A stretch of DNA of 8,297 nt from Anaerolineaceae bacterium (lineage in GTDB: Bacteria > Chloroflexota > Anaerolineae > 4572-78): assembly GCA_024762375.1 (NCBI GenBank), contig JANTHQ010000068.1, positions 1-8,297 on the forward strand, written 5' to 3'. The notes beneath the pieces are model-generated. The model made no database searches, had not been told where the DNA came from, and saw nothing but the letters and a program-made list of their open reading frames with translations. Shown piece after piece: positions 1 to 4,761 of this stretch; position 1 is the stretch's first letter, and every line of letters begins with the position of its first letter. Both the position numbers and the translations under genes were made by a program.

Positions 1-801
1 GCCGTCGAAGCCTCGGCAAGCATTGCATACTATTTTCTATTTTCACTTTTTCCGCTGTTGATTTTTATGGTGGTGGTCGGGTCGTATTTTTTGGAAGAAG
101 CCGAAGTAAAACGCGAAATTACCATCTGGCTGACCAATTTTTTCCCCGCCGCCAGCGATTTCATCGAGCAAAATCTGGATGTCATCATCACCCAACGGCG
201 TTCGGCGGGAATTACCGCGGTGGTTGGACTGCTGTGGGCGGGGTCGGGTGCGTTTAACGTGCTGGCGCGCAACATCGACCGGGCATGGCTCACGGCGCGC
301 CCGCGCAGTTTCGTCGGCACGCGGCTGGTGGCATTCGCCATGATTAGCGTGCTGGTGATGCTGCTATTCGTCTCGCTTTTTCTCAGTTCCGCAGTGACCC
401 TACTCCCGCTGGCAGAATTTTGGCTGGATGGCCTGATTACCAACCACAACCCGGTGCTGGCTTTTCTGCGCTCCACACTTTTTCCATTGGTGCTCACCCT
501 GCTGATGTTCAGCAGCCTGTACCGCTGGATTCCAAACACTGATGTGCGCTGGTCTGACGCACTGTGGGGCGGCGCATTTGCCACACTGGGCTGGCGGCTG
601 GCGCTCGCCGGTTTCGGGTGGTATCTCACCAGCGGGCTATCGAATTTTCAATTGGTGTATGGGTCGCTGGGGACGGTGGTGGTACTGCTGCTGTGGATTT
701 TCATCAGCAGTTTGATAACCCTGTTTGGGGCACATCTCACCGCCGCCATCGCATTCCGCCGGGTTAGTGCCCGCCCCGACCGTGGTCATCCATCGGTTTA
801 G
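1..801 (+). CDS. YihY/BrkB family inner-membrane protein, 5'-truncated by window edge
   Basis: The frame is open from base 1 to the TAG at 799-801, giving 266 residues. The gene begins outside the window: the first residues read as the family's first membrane helix (ASIAYYFLFSLFPLLIF), which normally lies about 30-40 residues into the protein, so only a short N-terminus is missing. Several further hydrophobic segments follow, including a pair around residues 115-175 and a last one near residues 220-250. The internal stretch around GSGAFNVLARNIDRAW also fits the family. These are polytopic inner-membrane proteins of uncertain function; the old ribonuclease BN label is wrong, and transport roles have been proposed. 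The 3' end overlaps the convergent nuclease gene by 38 bp. The family call is from recognised motifs; no specific function is claimed. Confidence 0.88.
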   Translation, partial: AVEASASIAYYFLFSLFPLLIFMVVVGSYFLEEAEVKREITIWLTNFFPAASDFIEQNLDVIITQRRSAGITAVVGLLWAGSGAFNVLARNIDRAWLTARPRSFVGTRLVAFAMISVLVMLLFVSLFLSSAVTLLPLAEFWLDGLITNHNPVLAFLRSTLFPLVLTLLMFSSLYRWIPNTDVRWSDALWGGAFATLGWRLALAGFGWYLTSGLSNFQLVYGSLGTVVVLLLWIFISSLITLFGAHLTAAIAFRRVSARPDRGHPSV

Positions 802-1141
802 CCAGTTTCTTTTTCAACAACAGTTGATTCAAATTCTTCCCCTTTGAGAGAATTTCACTCGCGTCATCACTGCCCGGCAAAAACCACACATCGGCGATAT
901 AACGTCCATATTTGCCGATTTTATCGGTTTTGACAACCACTGCGGGGCAATCTGCCAGTGTATCAATCACAAATTGTTTGGCTTTCAGCCCCTCCGGGCG
1001 TTCCGGCCCGCGAATTTCGGGGGTATTGACTCCTTTCAGCCGCACTTTCATCATCTGCCGCAGAAAAAAACCCAAATCAATATCCACATAAAGTGTATCG
1101 CCATCGACGATACGGGTAATCGTTGCTTTGTAGGTGTACAT
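764..1141 (-). CDS. Thermonuclease family protein (staphylococcal nuclease-like, SNase domain)
   Basis: A 125-residue protein made of one SNase (OB-fold) domain, expected to cleave nucleic acid phosphodiester bonds with Ca2+. By comparison with S. aureus nuclease, IVDGDT (residues 11-16) carries the equivalent of Asp21. VRLKGVNTPE (33-42) carries the equivalents of Arg35 (R34) and Glu43 (E42), and GKYGRYIADVW (77-87) carries the equivalent of Arg87 (R80). The usual second metal-binding Asp (Asp40) is Asn39 here, a substitution I believe occurs in other bacterial homologues. No signal peptide is visible, so it looks cytoplasmic. The start at 1141 is chosen because GGAGG lies 7 nt upstream. A longer start at 1180 would place its ATG inside the -10 box of a near-perfect promoter. 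The gene converges on and overlaps the YihY gene by 38 bp. Confidence 0.9.
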   Translation of the reverse strand: MYTYKATITRIVDGDTLYVDIDLGFFLRQMMKVRLKGVNTPEIRGPERPEGLKAKQFVIDTLADCPAVVVKTDKIGKYGRYIADVWFLPGSDDASEILSKGKNLNQLLLKKKLAKPMDDHGRGGH

Positions 1142-1178
1142 TGGCTTGCCTCCATTAGGATTAAAATAATGCAGTACC

Positions 1179-1207
1179 ATTATACCACCATCGAAACATT
1201 ATGTCAT
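1179..1207 (-). promoter_or_regulatory. Sigma70-type promoter for the thermonuclease gene
   Basis: On the minus strand, a -35 box ATGACA (1207-1202, 5 of 6 consensus) and a -10 box TATAAT (1184-1179, 6 of 6) are separated by exactly 17 bp. TGG directly before the -10 also makes it an extended -10. Transcription would start near 1172, leaving a leader of about 30 nt with GGAGG before the ATG at 1141. This also argues against translation from the upstream ATG at 1180. It is the best promoter match I found in the window. Confidence 0.8.
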
Positions 1208-1236
1208 TTTTAACGGGGAAATTTTTTCTCATTCGG

Positions 1237-1265
1237 TTGCCGACGGACAGAATATGTGTAATAAT
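1237..1265 (+). promoter_or_regulatory. Possible promoter for pcm
   Basis: TTGCCG (1237-1242, 4 of 6 against TTGACA) and AATAAT (1260-1265, 5 of 6 against TATAAT) are 17 bp apart, upstream of pcm. Transcription would start near 1272, almost on the ribosome binding site. The mRNA leader would then be very short, which would favour the ATG at 1289 as the working start. The match is moderate and this remains a candidate. Confidence 0.4.
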
Positions 1266-1276
1266 AAAGGTAGGAG

Positions 1277-1969
1277 ATGTGCACAAAAATGGCAACTCAG
1301 GCGATAGATTTCAAGCGCGCCCGCGCGGCGATGGTGCGCAATCAATTGAAACGGCGCGGGATTTCCGACCCGCATGTGCTCGCTGCCATGGCAGAGGTTC
1401 CCCGCGAAAGTTTTGTCTCGATAGAATACCAGCATTTGGCATACAAAGATTCGCCCCTGCCGATTGGGTACGGGCAAACTATTTCGCAGCCATATATTGT
1501 GGCATACATGCTGGAAGCACTAGCGCTGGAAAATCCTGCCGATGCAATTGTTTTGGAAGTTGGCACGGGGTTGGGTTATCAGGCGGCGGTGCTCAGCCGA
1601 TTTGTGCGCCACGTTTACACCGTCGAGCGCATCCCTGAACTCGCGGCACAAGCGCGGCAGAATCTGCTCGCGCTGGGCTACACGAATATCACCGTCTCGC
1701 AGGGGGATGGCGGCTACGGCTGGCGAAAATACGCCCCATTCGATGGTATTGTGGTTGCCGCCGCCGCGCCTGAGGTTCCCCCGCCGCTGGTTGACCAGCT
1801 GAAGCCGGGCGCGTCGCTGGTCATCCCGGTCGGTTCAACGGGACACCAAAAGTTACTGCGCATCACCCTGCTCCCCACCGGCGATATCATGACCGAAACG
1901 CTCGCACCGGTGGCGTTTGTGCCACTCATCGGCGAGCACGGGTACGCCGAAACGCCTCTGCGAAAATGA
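1277..1969 (+). CDS. pcm: Protein-L-isoaspartate O-methyltransferase
   Basis: A 230-residue protein (E. coli Pcm is about 208). It transfers a methyl group from S-adenosylmethionine to L-isoaspartyl residues formed in ageing proteins, which starts their repair; the enzyme is cytoplasmic. Visible motifs are an N-terminal region RNQLKRRGISDPHVLAAM typical of the family, the signature GYGQTISQPYIVAYML (residues 64-79), SAM-binding motif I LEVGTGLGY (93-101), the post-I acidic residue in YTVERIPEL, and FDGIVVAAAAPEVP. The protein is complete, ending FVPLIGEHGYAETPLRK then TGA. Two starts are possible. ATG 1277 has AAAGG 6 nt upstream, and ATG 1289 has AGGAG 12 nt upstream; the second would remove the first four residues (MCTK). 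The gene is divergent from the nuclease gene and ends 2 bp before the convergent exchanger gene. Confidence 0.95.
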   Translation: MCTKMATQAIDFKRARAAMVRNQLKRRGISDPHVLAAMAEVPRESFVSIEYQHLAYKDSPLPIGYGQTISQPYIVAYMLEALALENPADAIVLEVGTGLGYQAAVLSRFVRHVYTVERIPELAAQARQNLLALGYTNITVSQGDGGYGWRKYAPFDGIVVAAAAPEVPPPLVDQLKPGASLVIPVGSTGHQKLLRITLLPTGDIMTETLAPVAFVPLIGEHGYAETPLRK

Positions 1970-1971
1970 CC

Positions 1972-3042
1972 TCACGCCGGTAAAAAGAAAAACGCAATAC
2001 TGATGATGATATATACCCCCAGCAACTGCACCCCTTCCAACCAGTTGCTTTCCCCATCCAGCGAGATGAGCGCGGAAATGAGCACCGCCCCGATGAGCGC
2101 CGCAATTTCAAACGCATTGAAGGTGAGCGTCAGCGGATTGCCCAACAGCAGGCTGATGAACACCAGTAGCGGCGCGACAAACAGCGCAATCTGCAAGCTC
2201 GACCCCAGCGAAATCGCCAGCGACAGTTCCATTTTATTTTTCAGCGCCATCTGCACGGCAACCACATGCTCGGCGATATTGCCCACCAGCGGAATCAGGA
2301 TAATCCCCAAAAAGAATTCGCTCACGCCGAGTTGCGCCACCACCGGTTCCACCGCCCCGACCAGAATTTCACTGAGAAAAGCGATGCCCACCGTCGCCGC
2401 CACCAGCACCGCCACCGCTGTCCGCACGCGCCACTGCGGAGCGTGATGTTCGGCATGTCCCGTTTCGGTTTTCTGCTGGAATGAAAAAATGATGCTCAAC
2501 ACATATACTGCAATCATCACCACCGCCACACCAATACTCAAATATTCCACCCCGGCGTGGTTGACTTCATCGATGGAATGGCTGAAAAACGACGGCACTG
2601 CCAGCGCGATAATCGCCAGAATGAGCATGGTGGCGTTCACCCCCGCCTGCGTTTTGTCGAACGTTTGCCGTTTGAATTTCAACCCGCCGAGCAGCACGCT
2701 GAAACCCAAAATGAGCAGCAGGTTGCCCAGCACCGAACCGGTGATGGACGCTTTCACCAGCGACATCAGCCCTTCGCGCAATTCGGGGTTCGCTGCGCCT
2801 TTTTGAATCGCCACCACCGTGATGATGAGTTCGGCAGCGTTGCCCAACGTGGCATTCAACAGCCCACCGATTTTCGGGCCGGTGTAAATTGCCAGTTCCT
2901 CGGTGGCTTTGCCCATAAACCCCGCCAGCGGAACCACACCGAGTGCGGCGGCAAAAAAGACCATCACCGGCGACCAGTGCAGCAGTTCGGCGACAACTGC
3001 CACTGCTACAAAAATCAGCAATCCGTAATTTACATATTTCAT
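1972..3042 (-). CDS. Ca2+/H+ antiporter, CaCA superfamily (Cax/ChaA type)
   Basis: A 356-residue polytopic membrane protein, expected to export Ca2+ (or a similar cation) in exchange for protons. Both alpha-repeats that form the ion pathway are present and intact. The first contains GNAAELI (residues 68-74) and continues to TGSVLGNLLLILGF (101-114). The second contains GNIAEHVVAV (254-263) and GSSLQIALFVAP (280-291). The two glutamates E71 and E258 are the expected ion ligands. The two halves are joined by a loop with a small His/Glu-rich stretch (residues 191-200) where many Cax proteins have an acidic segment. The start is ATG 3042, with GGAGA 5 nt upstream; a TTG at 3054 overlaps that site and is less likely. 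It ends in TGA. It lies downstream of the lipid kinase gene on the same strand, but a 196-bp gap containing a repeat separates them, so co-transcription is uncertain. Confidence 0.93.
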   Translation of the reverse strand: MKYVNYGLLIFVAVAVVAELLHWSPVMVFFAAALGVVPLAGFMGKATEELAIYTGPKIGGLLNATLGNAAELIITVVAIQKGAANPELREGLMSLVKASITGSVLGNLLLILGFSVLLGGLKFKRQTFDKTQAGVNATMLILAIIALAVPSFFSHSIDEVNHAGVEYLSIGVAVVMIAVYVLSIIFSFQQKTETGHAEHHAPQWRVRTAVAVLVAATVGIAFLSEILVGAVEPVVAQLGVSEFFLGIILIPLVGNIAEHVVAVQMALKNKMELSLAISLGSSLQIALFVAPLLVFISLLLGNPLTLTFNAFEIAALIGAVLISALISLDGESNWLEGVQLLGVYIIISIAFFFLPA

Positions 3043-3073
3043 CGCGCTCTCCAAACCTCATATCGGAGTTTTT

Positions 3074-3152
3074 GTCATTCCGGAAATTCGCGCAGCGAAT
3101 TGTCCGGAATCCACAGTTTTTCGCTATGGATTCCCGCCTTCGCGGGAATGAC
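3074..3152. repeat. 79-bp composite inverted-repeat element (two hairpin units facing each other)
   Basis: The element starts with GTCATTCC (3074-3081) and ends with its reverse complement GGAATGAC (3145-3152). Its left half is a hairpin: ATTCCGGA (3077-3084) pairs with TCCGGAAT (3103-3110), and AATTCGC (3085-3091) pairs with GCGAATT (3095-3101) around a GCA loop. Its right half is a second hairpin: ATTCCCGC (3130-3137) and GCGGGAAT (3142-3149) around CTTC. The inner ends GGAATCCA (3106-3113) and TGGATTCC (3127-3134) are also mutual inverted repeats. So it is two units of form GTCATTCC...GGAATCCA, one in each orientation, around a 13-bp spacer. The right half matches a dispersed palindromic repeat seen in many bacterial genomes (from memory). 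It encodes nothing and lies in the leader of the exchanger gene. Confidence 0.85.
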
Positions 3153-3238
3153 ATTCCAAAAATCTCTGCAAAATAACCACAATTTCTCTTTTCGAGAAAA
3201 ACGGCGAATTCAGGTTCTCCAAAAGTGGTTTTCGGTGG

Positions 3239-4201
3239 TCAGTTTTGGGCAACAAATCGATTCGGCGGGGCATTGGGCGGCAGCATCACCGTGAGCGATT
3301 GCGGGACAATTTCTACCGTGAGCGGTGTTTGCCCCACATTTTCCGCATCTAAATGGACGGGCATCGGCTCTTTCGCATCAATATAGATCTGTTTCGAGCG
3401 AAAAAGAAACGTTTCCGGGTCATCCACCAGCCGCCCTGTCGTGGCATTAAAAATATGTCGCAGCGATGAGCGCCAGCCGTAGCCCTCCATCACCACCACA
3501 TCGAGCCAGCCGTCATTCAGTTTGGCATTGGGCGATAAACGCCAAAAACGACCGTACAACTGCGCGTTGTTGACCGTCACCATAATAACCCGCCGCGAAA
3601 TGGTGCGCCCGTTGTCGAGCGAAATGCGCATCCGCGTGCCGCGAAAATCGCGCAAAACGAAAAACGCTGTTATCAACCAGCCGAACATTCCCAAAAAACG
3701 CCACACCCGATGGGTGTGTTTATCGCTTTCCACCGCGTTGCTCACTGCCGCATCGAGACCCGCGCCCACCCACGACAGAAAATATCGCCGCCGGCCATTG
3801 CCCCACACCGCACTGCCGACATCAATTTGGCGCGGATGGCTGACCAGCAGTGTTTCTGCGGCGCGAACCAGTGTTTGGTGCGGCAACGGGCCCGGCAGCG
3901 GAATACGCATGTCGGCGGCGAAAACGTTCGCCGTGCCTGCGGGAATGATTGCCAGCGCGGTGGATGTTCCCACTAGCCCGTTAACAACCTCATTCACTGT
4001 GCCGTCGCCGCCTGCCGCAATGGCGATATCGTCGCCGCGTGCTGCCGCTTGCTGCGCCAGAATGGTGGCATGCCCGGGATATTCGGTAGTCGCCCAAGTG
4101 ATTTGCCATCCCTGCTGTTCGAGATGTTTGCCCGCCTGCCGAATTTCGGATTGCAGCGATTTTGCCCCTGCGTTTGGATTAAAAATGATTGATACTTTCA
4201 G
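3239..4201 (-). CDS. Diacylglycerol/lipid kinase family protein (DagK/YegS-like)
   Basis: A protein of about 320 residues that would phosphorylate a lipid such as diacylglycerol with ATP. Motifs (numbered from 4201): KVSIIFNPNAG (2-12) is the family N-terminal strand and turn, and AAGGDGTVNEVVNGL (62-76) is the nucleotide-binding GGDGT motif. IIPAGTANVFA (86-96) matches the usual PxGTxNxxA. NAQLYGRFWRLSPNAKLNDGWLDVVV is the usual C-terminal domain signature, and the LDAE near the C-terminus is typical. The start is unusual. The open frame extends to a TTG at 4267 with no ribosome binding site and an unrelated 22-residue extension. The family's natural N-terminus instead falls on CTG 4201, with GAGG 8 nt upstream. 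I chose the CTG, but the TTG remains possible; no ATG or GTG is available. It is divergent from the selenoprotein gene and ends in TGA. Confidence 0.9.
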   Translation of the reverse strand: MKVSIIFNPNAGAKSLQSEIRQAGKHLEQQGWQITWATTEYPGHATILAQQAAARGDDIAIAAGGDGTVNEVVNGLVGTSTALAIIPAGTANVFAADMRIPLPGPLPHQTLVRAAETLLVSHPRQIDVGSAVWGNGRRRYFLSWVGAGLDAAVSNAVESDKHTHRVWRFLGMFGWLITAFFVLRDFRGTRMRISLDNGRTISRRVIMVTVNNAQLYGRFWRLSPNAKLNDGWLDVVVMEGYGWRSSLRHIFNATTGRLVDDPETFLFRSKQIYIDAKEPMPVHLDAENVGQTPLTVEIVPQSLTVMLPPNAPPNRFVAQN

Positions 4202-4209
4202 AAGAACCG

Positions 4210-4213
4210 CCTC
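4210..4213 (-). promoter_or_regulatory. Ribosome binding site that supports a CTG start for the lipid kinase
   Basis: On the minus strand the core GAGG (within TGAGG) ends 8 nt before CTG 4201-4199, exactly where homologues begin with Met-Lys. No comparable site precedes the only alternative start, TTG 4267-4265. The call depends on CTG being used as an initiator, which is rare but known in bacteria. Confidence 0.45.
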
Positions 4214-4220
4214 AGATGTT

Positions 4221-4248
4221 TTGGATTCGTTTTGCTTTATGTTACACT
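4221..4248 (+). promoter_or_regulatory. Possible extended -10 promoter for the selenoprotein gene
   Basis: TGTTACACT (4240-4248) reads as an extended -10 (TGn followed by TACACT, 4 of 6 against TATAAT). A poor -35, TTGGAT (4221-4226), lies 16 bp upstream of TACACT. Transcription would start near 4255, about 24 nt before the ATG. The region also lies inside the possible TTG-initiated extension of the divergent kinase gene. The match is weak and offered as a candidate only. Confidence 0.3.
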
Positions 4249-4278
4249 TTTTGGTGAAATCTACCAAACGGAGAAATT

Positions 4279-4659
4279 ATGCCAACACCGAAAAAACAAC
4301 CGCACCAGCACTGGCTCATCTGGGATGGCGATTGAGGTTTGTGACAGCGGTCGGTTGCTTGGGTCAAGCAGCGAGATTCCGGCGAAAAATTTTTCGCCGT
4401 GCCATACCAGCGATGCCCCGCGCCGCCGATGACCGGCTCACTGCGGGATGCGTGCCGAAAAGCGGTGCATGTCATCACTGCCGAAGGGGAAATTTTGCGC
4501 GCGGGACGAGCGGTGCTGTTCGTTCTGGTTGAAATCAATTTCTTCCCGGCCATCGCGCGGCTTTTGGCGCGCCGCCCATTCATTTTCGGCGTGGAATGGG
4601 GATATGCTATCGTGGCAAATCATCGTTCGTTCTTCGCAAAAATTCTCTTTCGACGGTAA
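4279..4659 (+). CDS. DCC/DUF393-family thiol-disulfide oxidoreductase, probable selenoprotein with two selenocysteines (UxxU)
   Basis: A reading frame of 126 residues starts at ATG 4279 (GGAG 5 nt upstream) and ends at TAA 4657-4659. It is interrupted only by TGA at codons 19 (4333-4335) and 22 (4342-4344). Read through, the N-terminus is HWLIWDGD-U-GL-U-QRSVAWVKQRD. DCC/DUF393 proteins have the redox motif DGxCxxC at this place (for example DGVCNLC in B. subtilis YuxK, from memory), so the two TGA codons sit exactly on the two motif cysteines. The rest is collinear with the family: FFAVPYQRCPAPPMT (38-52), DACRKAVHVITAEGEIL, AGRAVLFVLVEI and a C-terminal FGVEWGYAIVANHRSFFAKILF. Two ordinary cysteines (46, 59) remain. 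A SECIS-like hairpin follows the second TGA. UGA is a true stop in three neighbouring genes, so a changed genetic code is unlikely. It probably acts as a thioredoxin-like redox protein; its substrate is unknown. The main alternative is a pseudogene, which would need two independent changes at just these codons. Confidence 0.85.
4354..4372 (+). promoter_or_regulatory. Bacterial SECIS-like stem-loop for selenocysteine insertion
   Basis: GTTGCTT (4354-4360) pairs with AAGCAGC (4366-4372), giving 7 bp with one G-U pair, around the loop GGGTC. The GGTC of the loop begins 17 nt after the second TGA and 26 nt after the first. In E. coli fdhF (from memory) the SECIS upper hairpin is GGUUGCAGGUCUGCACC, and its GGUC starts 18 nt after the UGA. 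The present element shares TCGGTTGC before the loop and GGTC in the loop, and both genes also start TGACA after the stop. This is the region SelB would bind on the mRNA. The hairpin lies inside the coding sequence, over residues 26-32. Confidence 0.75.
4380..4399. repeat. 20-bp perfect palindrome inside the selenoprotein gene
   Basis: CGGCGAAAAATTTTTCGCCG is its own reverse complement over all 20 bases. In mRNA it could fold into an 8-bp stem with an AATT loop. It begins 7 nt after the SECIS-like hairpin and encodes residues 35-40 (GEKFFA) with their edges. It has no T-run behind it, so it is not a terminator. It may be a second element of the recoding structure, a protein binding site, or chance within the codons. 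Confidence 0.6.
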
Positions 4660-4675
4660 CCCAATCCCCCAATTA

Positions 4676-4713
4676 ATGCGGTTTTAATTTCGGCTTTATG
4701 CGGATTTTATTTC
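4676..4713 (+). repeat. Two imperfect 16-bp direct repeats, 22-bp period, upstream of ctaB
   Basis: ATGCGGTTTTAATTTC (4676-4691) recurs as ATGCGGATTTTATTTC (4698-4713) with two mismatches. The 22-bp spacing is about two helical turns, as for paired regulator sites on one DNA face. It occupies most of the 102-bp gap between the selenoprotein gene and ctaB. No convincing promoter or terminator was found in that gap. Chance similarity of AT-rich DNA is possible. Confidence 0.4.
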
Positions 4714-4761
4714 CTCTCCATAAACTACTGGTATTGAGCACTGACTTAAAGGGGAGAAAAC

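Noticed and set aside
1201..1638. A 145-codon open frame starting upstream of pcm
   Set aside because: It is out of frame with pcm, which has unmistakable methyltransferase motifs over the same bases.
3054..3054. TTG at 3054 as start of the exchanger gene
   Set aside because: The TTG is part of the TTTGGAGAG ribosome binding region that serves ATG 3042.
3183..3199. Hairpin TTTCTC-TTTTC-GAGAAA as terminator of the lipid kinase gene
   Set aside because: The stem is only 6 bp and AT-rich, and on the minus strand it is followed by TTGTGG rather than a T-run.
2557..3294. A 245-codon open frame on the plus strand over the exchanger gene, and similar long frames elsewhere
   Set aside because: Its translation is rich in His, Arg and Gln with no family features; it mirrors the GC-rich third codon positions of the real gene on the other strand.
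4333..4344. UGA reassigned to a normal amino acid (Trp or Gly code)
   Set aside because: TGA is the terminal codon of pcm, the exchanger and the lipid kinase, each at the expected family length, and Trp is written TGG throughout.
4279..4659. Reading the DCC/DUF393 gene as a pseudogene with two nonsense mutations
   Set aside because: Both TGA codons fall exactly on the motif cysteines, no other stop or frameshift occurs in 126 codons, and a SECIS-like hairpin has the right sequence and spacing. Decay would not target these positions.
4399..4659. An independent 86-residue protein starting at GTG 4399
   Set aside because: It begins in the middle of a conserved family block (AVPYQR) and has no ribosome binding site; it is the rear part of the selenoprotein gene.
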